Assembly: GCA_009667805.1 (NCBI GenBank) | Contig: CM019069.1 | Span: 92,663,204-92,727,203, forward strand | Direction: 5' to 3' | Source of the DNA: Leptobrachium leishanense | Taxonomy: Eukaryota; Chordata; Amphibia; Anura; Megophryidae | DNA: 64,000 nucleotides | Shown here: piece after piece, positions 10,527 through 22,837 of the stretch | How the letters are laid out: the number at the start of each line of letters is the position of its first letter | Numbering within the stretch: the stretch's first letter is position 1 | The notes under the pieces: model-generated | The model's database searches: none | The model's input: the letters and a program-made list of their open reading frames with translations, nothing else | Told to the model about the DNA's origin: nothing | Translations under genes and position numbers: made by a program

Positions 10527-11228
10527 GGGCCAAATTACAATCTTCGCGCAAAAAAACATTAATTCGAGGGGTAAAACCCTTTGCGCTGAACGTCATATTA
10601 CATTGTCAGTGCAACAAACGCACGTAATCGTCTACTGCGGGTGAACCTGCGCCAACCATGCGCAAGCGTACTTTACAGCGCACGTCCTATACTTAACATT
10701 GTGAGCGCAAATGTGCGCTGGTACACGGATGGTATTACAATCTATGCGCAGGAATTAACACATAGTTGCACCATAGCAACTCCTAAAAGCTGGTGTTAAT
10801 GGCAAATTCTATCAACCTGGCCGAACCCAAATACACCAGCCCAAAAAAAAAATGCTGCAAAGTATAGTTACACATTCTACTCATACCAAACCAATAAATT
10901 TGAGAAATTGTGTGTGCATTTATTATTGCTGCAGCACATATACTCAGATTGACTTTGACAGGCGCAAAAACTTAATGTGAGATAATTGTGGTTCTTAGTG
11001 CTGATTGGCTGAATCGCGTGAAAAAAACAGTCCGCACACTCATTTCTTTGCGCAACGTAACTGCGCGCCCATTTATGCACGTACGTTTAACGCGTGATAT
11101 TGCTCGACGGATGAAAAAATGTGCAAGGATTGTAATTCCAGCGTTGATTTCCACGCATTAACATTTAACGCTTGGTGCACAAATTCACGCATTGAGCATG
11201 CGGTTTTGCGTAAAGAATGTAATTTGGC
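10527..11228. mobile_element. PIF/Harbinger-like MITE (family H), copy 1
   Basis: The ends GCCAAATTACAATCTTCGCG and, read inward from the right, GCCAAATTACATTCTTTACG form terminal inverted repeats. The body (TCCTATACTTAACATTGTGA and more) matches the element at 54728-56069, whose clean TAA TSD fixes the family. CpG-rich words (GCGCAA, ACGCG) are typical of this family. No ORF of note. The TSD of this copy is not clean. Confidence 0.75.
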
Positions 11229-11765
11229 ATTAGGCATCTGCTTTCTGGAGGCATAGGTTTATGTAGGCAGGTAGCTACCAGCAGGTTAGATCAATCATAT
11301 ATCCTAGTGGCTGATGGAAGTTCTCTATTTGGAGTCTATGAATAATACAGGGTATTGGAAGCACTGGAACCTGTGATGCTCCCCTGGCAGTGTTGCCACA
11401 GAAACTAACTGTGAGTGCTGGAGCTGTGAGTTCAATTCCCAGCAGGTCACTTAAAGGGGTGGCCACACATGGTTGTCTGCAGGGCCTGGTGAGGACCCTT
11501 ACAGCACTGAGCTAAGGTTCTTGACTTTAGGGATCTTTGGGAACCAGCTACTGAGGAACTACCTCCCTGCAGTCAAACTTACAAGAAGCAGCACCAAGTC
11601 ACATCCAAACAGTGCTGGCTGGAAGAAAAGTGTTTATTTTTTTTAATTGAACTGGTTAAAAAGGGATAGTTGAGGTTTAACCCCTCCATTCCCCACTTCC
11701 CATTTTAACTCTAGAGTAACCCCTTAAAATGTCACCAGCCACCACTGGTGGAGTTACAGATTGGA
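11229..11765. other. Unassigned spacer
   Basis: A GAGTTCAATTCCC string near 11430 resembles a Pol III box B, but I see no matching box A, so I do not call a SINE. Nothing else was recognised. Confidence 0.4.
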
Positions 11766-11835
11766 TTAAAAGGGACACTCTACTTATCCTGACCGCTTTA
11801 TAGTCTTAAAGTGGTCAGGATGTAATTAGTGCGCC
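11766..11835 (+). mobile_element. Left end of a TTAA-target DNA transposon
   Basis: TTAA at 11766-11769 is followed by AAGGGACACTCTAC, the same terminal motif as the element at 55236-55835. GACCGCTTTATAGTC and AAGTGGTCAGG then form a subterminal hairpin. The right end was not found, so the extent is unknown. Confidence 0.55.
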
Positions 11836-12825
11836 CCCTGCTGCCCTATTCTGCTGCAAATGCTGTGTGAAGTGGAGGAGCTTACTCTACACCACCCAGT
11901 GCCACTAGCAGTTGGGATTTTTGCATTTCCTGACACCAGATAGGTCACTAGTGATATCACCTAACCCTCTCTGAGACCAATCATGGTAGCAAGAGGTAGC
12001 CTTTTCCGCAGGCACTACGGGACTTGCATACGTAAAGTGTACAAGTCCCTTAGTAGTGCACAATTTGCGGATCCTACGCTACACAAGTTCCATAGGAGCA
12101 CATCCTCGTACTCCAGGATCCAGGACTATGGTCTACAACGGGGCCCCTGAAACAGTGAGCAGCAGGCACAATGGAGCATGAGAAGGTATCCCCATCATGG
12201 GACACGACACCCAGCGAAGCCGCGGGAGCAGACTGGCCTCTGCCCGGCGCAGCAACCGGGATCACACCACAGCCGCCATCCAGCTCTAGAGCCGTGGTAG
12301 AGGACAAGGAACCAGGAAACCCCACCAAACCACAGGCGCTAATGGACTGGGCACCAACTGGAGGTGCCGTCGGATAACAAGAGAGGGCTTCAGCGCAGGT
12401 TCTGCCGGAGATGAGATTCCACCTGGGCCAACAAGTCTTCATCCACACTCAGCAGGGCCTCTAGCTTCCCATGCCCATCCAGCCTCCCACAGGGAGGTGA
12501 GGCATGCCTCCTGCAGCTCAGCCAGAAGGTCCGCCAGGTCTCCCTTTATCAGCAGGAGTGAATCATCATCAGACCTCCAGAGGAGAGAGGAGGGCGACTC
12601 CAGAGGTGACCCATTCCCAATGTCCAGGCCCTGGCGGCATGCGGGGGAAAGTCAGACAGAGCGAAAGAGGTGCCTTGAAGTGGCGAGTGAGCTTACGTTG
12701 CAATGGCCATTGAAACAAACAAAAACCTCATAGTGTTTTGTTGTACATGGAATACATAGAAACGAGCGCAGATGACACTTTTTCCTTGTTATGTTTTATA
12801 CATTAACTGGGCTGTTACTTCTGGC
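11836..12825. other. GC-richer unassigned block
   Basis: A block of higher GC than its surroundings holds a 124-codon minus-strand frame (12448-12074) rich in Gly, Ala, Ser and Pro. I do not recognise the protein. It may be interior sequence of the TTAA element that starts at 11766, or a retroelement leader. Confidence 0.3.
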
Positions 12826-13030
12826 AGTTGCTGCCGCTCCGGTGAGTATGGGCGCGACGCCATTTTTTCTGTATTTAGATTTTTTCCCCCAGTCTCACTC
12901 TGCTCTTCCTGGCGACAAGAAGGGGTGGATTGTGCTGCCGTGCTCGCCTCAAGATGAAAGGTGAGTATTTGATTTTTGGGGGGCTTTTCAGCTGCAGCTA
13001 ACCGATTCCAAAGAAGCTAGTGTTAAGTAG
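12826..13030 (+). repeat. Dispersed MITE-like family G, fragment
   Basis: The segment with GGTGAGTATTTGATTTTTGG, GGCTTTTCAGCTG and CTAACCGATTC recurs near 19985-20040 and 23915-23950 (same strand). The other arm (AAAAGCTGGTGTTAA type) appears near 32620 and 42920. Element ends could not be fixed for this copy. Confidence 0.55.
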
Positions 13031-13040
13031 GTGATAGGGT

Positions 13041-15309
13041 CCTCTGGTGTTGTCCCATTGTAAATAAAGTCTGTCTAAATTCTGTGTTCACTGTACAAGG
13101 AGCTCTGATGATTGACTAGGTGGGATTGGGCTACATATGGCCAGAGGGAGGCATTCTGCAAATGGTTATCCACCCTGTTAACTGACACCCCCCCCCCCAG
13201 GTTACATCTAGATAAGCTTTATTACTAGATCATCTTCCAGTGGAAGGATATACACTTAAAAATGTTGATCCAGGGCAATGGAATAATCAAATATCATAAC
13301 TACAACTTCAGCTGAAGGATGTTTTATATTGCCTTGCACTCCATACAGCTTCAACAAACACAAACCTGCATCATATACTGAGTTGCGTTGACCTTTATGA
13401 TGAACTGCAGCATATATCTGTAAGGAACACGCACACTGACAAATATAAAATAAATCAGTCTACAAGCACATAAACAATACGATGAACCTAGTTAAGACGA
13501 CATGAACCATAAACTCAGAGCAAATAATTACCAGTCACAAAAGACATGTATTCGTGGAGGAAATTTGACAGAGACAGCAATAGTTTGGTCTCCTCCTAAG
13601 ACTGGTCCTTATTTACTCTGTGGATGTTCCTGGCTGGCTATCTTGGCAACCCATGCCAGTGATTATAGCACTTGCTCTTCTATATGTTTGATAAACCATC
13701 AACTCCATTCTGCCTCCATTATAACGCCCAGTAACTTTGACATGTCAATCATAAAAACTAAAATTATAACAGACATACAAATCAAATTGCAACATTAAAA
13801 GGTAGTTGGAAACTGAAAATATCAAAAATGTAGCAAATTTTTAAAAAACAAATTTATAATAAATAGATAAAATACTTATTAAAAAGAAAAAAGACAAAAA
13901 CACAATGGAGGGAAAAAGTCAACTGTAACTCTGTTATTTATCAATAGAAAATTTAAAATATACTGCAAACAAACATTACCTCTGTGACACCAGGAGGTGG
14001 TAGAATGCCCCTTAAATAAAAATAAGAAAATAGTCGTTGGTTTCAGTGGGGAAAAACAATCTAAAATAACCACTTATGTAAAAATATATCTTTGCTTATT
14101 TTGTTCAATTAAAAAAATTCTAAGATGTTAGTAATGGATGTTTTCAAGCTTCTGTTCAAATGCAGATCAACAGCATTATACTTTGATTTGGTGTCGGGTT
14201 TGATTTTGTTTTTTTTTGCTTTTCGTTTTTCTTTCCAACATTCCAGTTCAACAAGAATAAACTCATTAAAATTCACCAAAATAATCCCAAAACAATCTAA
14301 CAATAGCTCACTGCATGACCTATTTAGCACAGAATTCAGGGGAACAGCAGTGATAGAGTTTTTAGAGCTCATTTAAAAATTGTTGTGCCGTTTCATTGTA
14401 GATTAGCTGCTGGCTTGGAAATGAGGCTAAGTTCCCAGTGTTTTCACTGTCAAGATATCTATTGTGCAGCTTCTCTGCAGCTATTATATATGGATCTACA
14501 AGTCAGTCTCCTAAAGAGAATTGGAAACTGTTTCTGCCAGTGCCGGAATTTGATGTCTTTCATAGACAGTGATATATATGAGCTGTTGTCAAAATATACA
14601 ATGATGAAAGAGAATGAATAATACCACCTGCATATTCCCAAGTATTTTCTCAAACAGCCACATCATAAATTTGAAGTCATATAATTTATGTTAACTGACA
14701 GAATTATTATTAGAATTAATTGTGTGCATGTTATAAATTCCCTGTAATTATGAGATGTTAAATTCAGTTTCCATACCAGACATGTTATTTCCATGGCTTT
14801 AGTTTTCTTGAAAATGCTGTCTCTTCAGACTCACATTACCATATCTCGCTGCATGGTAGTAGATGGCAAATATCAGTAACTGAATGAATTAAAATGAATA
14901 TTGAGCTAGTATTCTGCTCATGCACAAAATAACTGAGGAATATGGGAATATATAGATATGTAAATAATGGAATATTGAAACTAAGGGAGGAATGTTGTGA
15001 ACTCCAACTATCACATAACAAGTAAACATTACAGGCTCAAGAGAAACCTGTATCATGATATCCTCTGAAATATATATAGAATTCGTCTTGGTATTACTTG
15101 TGGCAAATAAACAAAGATATAATTAGAAATAAAAAATCAAAAACACTAAAGATAGTCTGGAATATTCCAACCAAACTGTTAAGGTTGACAAGTGAGCCAT
15201 TAAGTACAACAACGCCATTTTTGAATCATAAAGGTTCCCATCCCATTATGGCCAAACTGCAAATTTCCCTTGCACCTTGACTGTTGCAGCTGTCTACTGT
15301 AAACAAAGG
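13041..15309. other. AT-rich background, nothing recognised
   Basis: Contains a C-run near 13190 and many A/T runs. Short ORFs show no motif. No paired repeats were recognised. Confidence 0.5.
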
Positions 15310-16251
15310 CAGGGGCGTTGCTAGGGGGGGGCAGGCCCGCAACGGGTGACACCCTAAATAAAAAATATATATATTTTTTTTACACAAAAATATTTTACCA
15401 GGAAAGATACATTGAGAATTCTCTCATTTTCAAGTATGTCCTGGGTAGGTAAGGCCTAGGCTGGCACTTTCCAGGGGGTGGCAAAAAAAACACCACAAAG
15501 AGGATATTCACATAGCACCGAAGTGACACAGACATTTCAGTGTTCTGTTGTAACCCGCACTTTGGGGAATCAAATTTCCCCAGTGAATTCACCACAGGGT
15601 CCCTGAAGTGCAGGTAATCAGCCACCGAATGCTGCCACAAACCCGTCGCCTGCTGTTTTAAAAAGAACTACTAAACAAAAATGTCTGGAATTAACATATA
15701 AGTTCCTATGAATGATAATAAAAAGGTCTGTTACAGAAAAAAAAGAAAAATTGCTATTAGAAAAAAATTGGATTTAAAATGCCTAAGAGATACTAAAAAA
15801 ATAAAATCAATAAATAAATTTTTTACTATGGATTAAGGGAATAAACGGTTTATTAGATATTGGATAAACAGGAATATTTTTAACATTGAAACCTATGGTG
15901 TTCGTTCGCCTGAATAAACCTGCCAAATGAAAACACCGGACATCCTGACATTTCTTTGCTGTTCAGTGTCTCTGAACAGATTAACCGTTACTTCTCTATG
16001 GGGACTTTCACTGCCTTCGAACAGGCACCGTACTTGCTGTCAGTTTGCAAAATTTGTGTATGAGCATATCACAGAGCTCCACAGCAATAAACCTCACAGT
16101 AATGTGCGCTGTGTATTATGAGCATTCAGTGTTATATGGGAGTACTGAGTTATGAGTAAGAGTAGTTAAAAAAAGAAACCGTAAAACTCGGGGGCGGGGG
16201 TGACATCATGAGTTACCGCACCGGGTGACACCAACCCTAGTGATGCCACTG
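15310..16251. mobile_element. Non-autonomous hAT-type element (CAGTGGCGT family), copy 2
   Basis: Left end CAGGGGCGTTGCTAGG; right end read inward CAGTGGCATCACTAGGG. Flanks AACAAAGG (15302-15309) and AATAAAGG (16252-16259) agree at 7 of 8. The last 240 bp match copy 1 at 7119-8172. The interior carries a reverse-oriented SINE tail at about 15385-15465 and MITE family F sequence at about 15580-15990, so it has served as an insertion target. Confidence 0.88.
15385..15465 (-). repeat. SINE 3' tail fragment
   Basis: Reverse-complemented, this reads CCCAGGACATACTTGAAAAT, then TCTCAATGTATC and CCTGGTAAAATATT. It matches the tail of the tRNA-type SINE at 61445-61660. Only the tail is present. Confidence 0.65.
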
Positions 16252-16984
16252 AATAAAGGTTTTCTATACTTGACATAGTAAACACCCGTGGTAACCTCTT
16301 TTAACCAAGCGCTAACTCTCATGTATGTGAGCACCAGCACTAGCGCTGAGGAGGTGCTAGAGCCCCAAGTGCATAAAAATATATTAGGTGCATGTAATGC
16401 TGACTTTCAAGAAGGAATAAAAATAACATAGCAAGCTGTACTGAATGAAAAAATGCCTGTAATAAGACAAATTCTGCTTTGAACAATCGCTAAACATTTA
16501 ATCAAATGTGCTCGGGGTTTTATAAGTAGCAGAGGTTCCAAGTTCTATTTTCCACTGTGTGGGATTTATGTTCCATCTTCATTATCCGTTGGGTTAATGT
16601 CCTATTTTTTATAAACCTTGTGAGTGTCAGTTACAAGTTTTAAAATGAAACAAAATCTGAAATTAGTGCAAGATTAATATCATATAAAACAAGGAAGGCA
16701 CGCAGCCTTTTCAGGGAGAGATAATTAAATACATTGTTGGTCAAACCTGCATTCCAGGTAAGGAATATCTCACTAGTCATTGCAGTACAAAAAACAAAAA
16801 TTAATTAAGAGATATTGTAAAAATCCAGTCCGCAGAAGTTTTTGATGGGCATATATGTTTAAAATGTTTAATAAGCATTTACTAATATCATATATTTCCA
16901 ATGAAGATTAGACTTTTGTTAAGTCATTACTTGTCATTATTTTATGATGCAACATTAACACAATTCACTCAAGAAAACCTATAC
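16252..16984. other. AT-rich spacer, nothing recognised
   Basis: No gene or family was recognised. Confidence 0.45.
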
Positions 16985-17275
16985 AGGCCGAGTATCCATT
17001 ATCTCGAATTCCAAGGTCCAAAAAGTTCCTAGATATTTACATGAGCACCGACATGATTCCAAAAGTAGAAAACTACACACCAGGGGACAAAATAGTCAAA
17101 AATATTGTATAAAATGGTCATCAGGTTATGTGTATAAGTTGAATATGAAACATAAAATTTCCTTTGTTTAGACTTGGGTAGAATTGCCAAGAATTCTCGT
17201 TATTATATGTTATTATATATGATACGTTATTATATTATTCAAAATTCTGAAATCCAAATCCTAAATTATAACTTT
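16985..17275. mobile_element. Relic resembling a Tigger/pogo-type DNA transposon
   Basis: The left end ACAGGCCGAGTATCCATTAT and the interior ATAAAATGGTCATCAGG, then GAAACATAAA and GTTTAGACTTGGGT, resemble from memory a mammalian DNA-transposon repeat with GTATCCCTTATC ends. The right part (TTCTGAAATCCAAATCC) fits the expected inverted arm. No transposase remains. The family name is from memory and should be tested. Confidence 0.45.
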
Positions 17276-17569
17276 AAATATTTAGACAGATGTTACTTAT
17301 CTTAGTACTTTTAAATGTATAGCATATCAAACCATTACTTCAATCAAAGCCTGTCAAAACATCAATATGCGTAAACGGAACTAATTATGTTAGAAAGTTC
17401 ATTCCAATTTAAAGAAAAGAAAAATAAACAAATCACCCAGTATTAGACAATAGTGATTATTTGACAATATCAGATAACAGTTGGTATTGTTACTACTTTA
17501 TTTATAAAACGCCAATGCATTCCACAGAGATGTATATACTGTAAGTATCATGGATAGGTACAGTTAAAA
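17276..17569. other. Short AT-rich spacer
   Basis: Nothing recognised. Confidence 0.4.
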
Positions 17570-17751
17570 CAGTGTTTCCCAAACCTGTCCTCAGGACCCT
17601 CTGCCTCGCCACTTTTTCCAGATATCTGAAGCACAGCACAGGTGATATGATTTGCTGTTCAGTGATTGCAGGATTCAGTCTGCATTTCACCAAGGTGATC
17701 TGCAAAATCTGGCCTGGTTGAGGGTCCCGAGGAGAGGTTTGGGAAACCCTG
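17570..17751. mobile_element. Short hAT (Charlie-like) MITE with perfect 8-bp TSD
   Basis: Left end CAGTGTTTCCCAAACCTGTC; right end read inward CAGGGTTTCCCAAACCTCTC. Identical AGTTAAAA flanks at 17562-17569 and 17752-17759 give an intact 8-bp TSD. 182 bp, no coding capacity. Confidence 0.92.
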
Positions 17752-17759
17752 AGTTAAAA

Positions 17760-18369
17760 AAACAGGTACAATATATCTGAAAGACATGACACAACTTTTG
17801 ACAAACTAATACAGGAGGGATGGAGGGTCATATTCTTGTGTGAACTTACATTCCAGATGGGTAGGAGGGATTTACTGCCCTTTTAAAGAGACATATTGTA
17901 CAGAGAGAGCTGGAACTGCAAGGAGTCTCCCAGCATGTTGCTGAAACCATCAGAGGAGCATGGACGAGCACCGGGATCCAATCGGAGGTCAGCAAGGTAA
18001 GTAATAATAATATTCTAAAGAATTTAAAAACACCAGATTTTCATAGTCTTCCACATTTTAGAATTCCCAGATAAGGGGTGGCCAACCTGTACCAAGTGAG
18101 GTTTATTGGGTAAGAAAAGTGATTAGCAGATAAAGTGTAATGCTTCAATGGGTTTTCAAAAGGAACTCTGTCCATCGTTAGATCACAGAAAATATGTTTA
18201 TCCAAAAGCAACATACAAACAAAAGCATACAATTGTAACAACGTAGCGCCAATCTAAGACTGGTATACATGATTAGGCACCATACATGTCCATCAGTATT
18301 TCTTTTCTTCTCTTCTAGAATTCAATCTTTGTATATGTAGATCTAGGTCAGATATACTATAAGGGAAGA
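17760..18369. other. Unassigned spacer
   Basis: No gene or known family was recognised. Confidence 0.4.
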
Positions 18370-18815
18370 CAGAAATCACAAATTGCGCAGTACGTCAATT
18401 CAATATAAAGGAAAATATCGCAGATATCCAACTCACATTCCTCTGAGCCTAAAACCTGGCTCTAGGATGGATTGCGTTATGGGTCTTTAGACTTTGTCAG
18501 GCGCCCATTCACCCAGTACACTCGTTGTCTTCAACCAGTTTCCCCTCCAGTGGGTAACAAGAAAATACCAAGGCACTCCCCTAGTATAATACCGTACAGT
18601 ACAATCTAGGTGGATAGGTGCTGATGTAACACCCACATATTTTTGAGCCGCAATTGGCTCCAAGGATGGCGCACAGGAATTATAAGGTAATTCCAAAAAC
18701 CTTCTTTAAATCAGTTTCCAGGAAGCAGGAGTACTTAAAATTCATTTATTACAAACATAAGAAACAATATTACCAGAACGCGTTTCACCCCATCGGGCTT
18801 CTTCAGCTGTTATAT
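18370..18815 (-). mobile_element. Penelope-type 3' end or pseudo-LTR fragment
   Basis: On the minus strand the segment has a hammerhead-like core (18774-18809), then TTATGTTTGTAATAAATG, then untranslated-type sequence. This is the arrangement seen near the 3' ends of the PLEs at 20354-23910 and 49044-50582. No ORF or TSD was found; the outer limit is approximate. Confidence 0.45.
18774..18809 (-). ncRNA. Hammerhead-ribozyme-like motif
   Basis: Minus strand: CTGAAGA fits CUGANGA. Helix II is imperfect (AGCCC / GGGGT). GAA is followed by ACGCGT, a perfect self-complementary helix III, and then T. Helix I is CTG after the cleavage site with CAG before the core, extended after a mismatch. All conserved core positions are present. 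Helix II is the weak point. Confidence 0.5.
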
Positions 18816-18840
18816 CAGTACAGTAAGCTCGCACAGCATT

Positions 18841-18985
18841 CGCACAGGTTCACCCGTAGTAGACGATTGCGCACGTTTGTTGCGCTGACCATGTAATACG
18901 GCATTCGGCGCAAATGGTTTTACCCCTCGCGTTAATGTTTTTTTGCGCCGGCGCAAACGTTTGCGCAAAGATTGTAATTTAGCCC
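18841..18985 (-). mobile_element. Harbinger-like family H, terminal fragment
   Basis: The right end, read inward, is GGGCTAAATTACAATCTTTG and continues GCGCAAACG, matching the ends of 10527-11228 and 54728-56069. Only about 145 bp is present. Confidence 0.7.
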
Positions 18986-19684
18986 AAGGATTGCAGGTAT
19001 GTTACTATTTTTTTTTGAAAAATAGAATATGCAAAAGTATAGTAAGATAGTTCTAAAGTCAAAGCCATCACTGTGTTAAAGCAATATGGTGGATTGCTTA
19101 GCAGAAATGTCAAACACTTACATTTGTGCCTTTAATGCACTCTTGGAGAACGAGATTCATAAAAAATATTTTATTTAATTAATGCAGCCAGCTCTAGATC
19201 AATATATCAGATAAAAAGATAATACATTAATTTCAGTGACGTTTTCCACATAGCAAAATAGCCGTTTTTCTTGACTGATTCGCTTTCCTGTAACTACACA
19301 TGCATATTGTCACTTAGGACAATATTTCCAATGGTAGTGACAAGTCAGTACAGTCAGTATTCAGGTGACTTTTATTAATGCTGCTTTTTAATCAATCGTC
19401 TCTCATCCCCAGGCAATAAATCAATGGAAAGATAGCCAGTTCCACTCTATAATATAGTTTAATATATGGGTAATTTATCACACTGAACATAGATTGTAAC
19501 AGAGGAATTTAGATATAATGCATTGTAAACTATCAAGGATCATTACACACACAACAGTTGAATATACATATAAATACAATAAAACACATTTATCTCTAAA
19601 CCCTCAGGCTGTAGAAAAGATATGAAGGGATTAAAATAAGAAATAAGTGGATACAAATAAATTAAATCCAATTTTGGGCCCTAT
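18986..19684. other. AT-rich spacer
   Basis: Nothing recognised. Confidence 0.4.
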
Positions 19685-20110
19685 TGCAAGGTTGGTGTTA
19701 ATTTTACCAGAGCTGTTATAATCTTACCAGAGCCAATATACTGTAGGTCCATATTTCAAGGTTGGTGTAAACTTAACCAGAGCTTTTGTAAACTTTACAA
19801 CCCCATAGACTATGGGCCCTATTTCCAGATAGGTGCTAAAATGGAGACTAGGACTCCATAGGACTTCATGGAGGGTTGCACTGCGGGACTGCGAGCACCG
19901 TGGAGTTATCACAGAGGGAGACTGGGGATTATTTGTACAGAAGCAGCGGATTAGGCCACCGTTCTTGAAGCGGGATGAGAGGTGAGTATCTGATTTATTG
20001 GTGGGCTTTAGCTGTTGCTAACTGATTCTGCAAAACCGGAATCAGCTAGCACCAGCTTTTGGGTGCCGGTAAAAAAAATTGGTTAACCCATCGGTGGGTT
20101 AATAAGCGTT
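19685..20110 (+). repeat. GGGCC-type MITE sequence and family G fragment
   Basis: 19685-19860 has repeated words GGTTGGTGTTAA and ACCAGAGCTGTT related to the MITEs at 39010-39137 and 62051-62185, here partly duplicated. 19870-20110 matches family G (GGTGAGTATCTGATTTATTG) and ends in a hairpin pair near CTAGCACCAGC. The boundary between the two is not clear. Confidence 0.5.
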
Positions 20111-20269
20111 TGGACTTAATCTTATACCTAAAAATTAATCCTAACTAACATCTGGTATGAGGGTTTTGAGTGAATATAAGGGTAGTATATACTGTATAAG
20201 GGTATAGATAAAATCTTTTTAATACAAATGGCCCTATGCCATCAGTACCAGTAAAATGGAGACTGCAAA

Positions 20270-20353
20270 AAATCTACACCTGCATAGTTTTCTTACCATC
20301 TCTGTTTTACGGTACGTATTCCTGGGTAGGCTCAGCGACTGAGAGATGAGTAT
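20270..20353 (+). repeat. Family G element, left part, split by the PLE
   Basis: AAAATGGAGACTGC and TGAGAGATGAGTAT belong to family G. The matching right part resumes at 23911. This identifies the pre-insertion site of the Penelope-like element. Confidence 0.6.
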
Positions 20354-20528
20354 ATCCACAAGCGCTGTGATCACACTGCATCGGGAACCCTCCACACCAG
20401 CGCAAAGTCACTGCTCAAAGGGGGCGCCGAAAGACCCCTAACATACCGCAAAAAAACAGAGTGGGACTTCACGCAGCCAGATGTGTAATCTCTTGCTTTA
20501 TTTATGGAAGAACAGTCTAATCCATAAT

Positions 20529-20561
20529 GAGTGACGTTTCGGCCATGACAGCCTTAATCAT
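20529..20561 (-). ncRNA. Decayed hammerhead-like motif, PLE1 left arm
   Basis: Minus strand: ATGATTA replaces CTGANGA. A GGC/GCC helix II is followed by GAAACGTC with the self-complementary ACGT. Two core substitutions make activity unlikely. Confidence 0.35.
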
Positions 20562-21013
20562 ACAAAAGTGTACACAGACTCCACTCCCCTATATATACAT
20601 ACAAATTCCTTCAATTAGATCCCCACAAATGCAAGTCATTAAACAATTCATATTGTAATTCCCCTTCTAATCATGCCTCTGTCCCTTTCTAAATACAGAA
20701 TACCTACAAAAGACATATAAAATATAAAATATCTCAAAGACATTTCAAAACCACATATACTGTACATGTGTGGGTAGAGGGGATTCACAAAAATTCAAAC
20801 CAATGAAAAATAACAAAAGATACCAATAAACATAAATAAACATTAAAATATCAACATATTGAACCTGCAGAAGAACGGACAGCAAGAAATATGGAGTCCC
20901 CACTTTATGAGGAGATCCCATATCTCCAATCTTTCTATCTAAATATACTTTCACAGATATTCTATCCAAAGACCGTGGACCGACACGTGGATACATAAAT
21001 AAACATTATTAAA

Positions 21014-21500
21014 TCAATAGCAACAGTGTAAATCGAACTCTCTATTTAGGCCTTTAGGCCACAACGTATCCAATCTATGTATCCATCGTTTTTCTTTCTG
21101 TTTCAATAACCTACTCCTATCGCCACCTCGACGTAAGGCAGGGACATGATCGATCACCTGGAATCTGAGTTGTGCTACGCTATGCGCACAATTAATATAA
21201 TGTTCAGGCACTGATAAATCAATTTGCTTTGTCCGAATCGTGGATTTATGTTTGGTAATACGTTCCTTGAATTTGTCGTCTCACCCACATAAAGCAACCC
21301 ACATGGACATTTTAAAACATACACCACATATGTTGAATCACAAGTATAAAAGTCGTGAATCAAAATCTTCTCTCCCGAATGTGGGTGTAATAGAAAATCT
21401 CCCTTTATGACTGCATTACATGAAAAACAACCCAGGCACGGAAATGTTCCTGTATTTGGTGGACCTAGGAACCTCTGTTGTTTCTCTTTCAAGGGGCTTA
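21014..21500 (-). pseudogene. GIY-YIG endonuclease, PLE1 inverted arm
   Basis: The piece 21492-21175 holds the Cys-rich segment FPCLGCFSCNAVIKGD and the GIY-YIG core YVVYVLKCPCGLLYVGETT. The reading frame is lost just after it. 21211-21014 resumes with PEHYINCAHSVAQLRFQVID and RRGGDRSRLLKQKEKRWIH, the conserved end of PLE endonucleases. Compared with the other arm at 22838-23300, a small deletion shifts the frame in the middle. This arm retains the RGGDR motif intact, whereas the other arm has a stop there. Confidence 0.8.
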
Positions 21501-21777
21501 TGTCTGCTCTAACTAAACGGTCTCTTAGATTCTTATTTCTTTTGAAGGCGAAGATAGGAGGATTCTGAAAAAAAAGAATTTCACTATATGCTCTTTTTCA
21601 GAATACTCCAATGTTTCCTAATCACATTACCAACATGTCCACTGACATGACTGTATTTTGAGACAAATGGAACACGTGTTTGTTTATTAATATTATCAGG
21701 CTGTCGTGATGCTCGCTGAGCTATAATGGTAGATCTATCCAGACTTTCTGCCCTCTGAAGTACCGCGCTTCAGCCCA

Positions 21778-22621
21778 TTTTGGTCTTCCTGGATAGGGTT
21801 CTCCAGCCTCTAGTCACGAAAACAAGGTCATTTATTTGGGACAGCAAAGATGTCCTTAATCGATTGGGGGGTTTGACATTAGATAGACCAGTGATCTTAT
21901 TCACTTGGGATGTGATCAGTCTTTACACCTCTATCTCAAATGAAGAGGGTGTGTTGGCTATGCGGAAGATATTACACGAAAATCAGTTTTTGGAGGATCA
22001 GGTTGATTTTTTGGTGAAACTGGTGGAGTTTGTTCTGTATAACAACCTGTTTCTCTTCGGTGATACGGCATATATTCAATGCAGGGGGACAAAAATGGGG
22101 TCCAATATGGCGCCGGCATACGCTAATTTATATATGGATACTTTTGAAAGAGAACATATATATAGTCATCGCTTTTATTATGATTTTGTCTATGTCTGGT
22201 GGCGCTACATAGATGATGTGTTTGGAATTTGGACGGGTAACCAGGCTGATCTGAGTTGTTTTTTGAGGAGGTAAATTTGGTTAACCCGTATATTAAGTTT
22301 ACAATGACACATCATCATGAGCAGATTGATTTCCTTGATCTAACCCTTAGAGTTACCGAGGGACATCTTAATAGTGACCTGTTTACCAAACCCACCGATA
22401 GGAATAATTTACTACATTACCACAGTTTTCATCCAAGGACCACACTTAATTCTCTGCCTCATAGCCAATTGACCCGAGTTGTTAGGAATGTGTCAGATCA
22501 GGTAACCCGTAAGACTAGGTTACAAGGTATGGTAAATAGAATTAAATCATGTGACTACCCAACCACACTTCTGAATGAGAACTTCAGAGGGCAGAAAGTC
22601 TGGATAGATCTACCATTATAG
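21778..22621 (+). pseudogene. Penelope reverse transcriptase, N-terminally truncated
   Basis: 21780-22274 carries LFTWDVISLYTSISNEEG (motif A), GTKMGSNMAPAYANLYMD (motif B) and WWRYIDDVFGIWTG (motif C with catalytic YIDD). 22256-22621, shifted by one frame in the T-run at about 22260, continues with IDFLDLTLRV, SDLFTKPTDRNNLLHYHSFHP and a thumb-like region. This set is diagnostic for Penelope RT. The fingers and N-terminus are missing because the element is 5'-truncated at the inversion junction (about 21770). A stop lies at 22619. Confidence 0.9.
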
Positions 22622-22837
22622 CTCAGCGAGCATCACGACTGCCTGATAAAATTAAGAAACAAACACGTATTCCATTGTCTCAAAATACAGTCATCTCAGT
22701 GGACATGTTGGTAATGTGATTAGGAAACATTGGAGTATTCTGAAAAGAGCATACGGTGAAATTCCTTTTTTTCAGAATCCTCCTATCTTCAGCTACAAAA
22801 GAAATTAGAATCTAAGAGACCGTTTAGTTAGAGCAGA

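Noticed and set aside
11395..11450. Box B-like GAGTTCAATTCCC suggesting a SINE or tRNA
   Set aside because: No box A at the proper distance and no tRNA fold or SINE tail seen.
12074..12448. 124-codon minus-strand ORF in a GC-rich block
   Set aside because: No recognisable domain; composition alone could keep it open.
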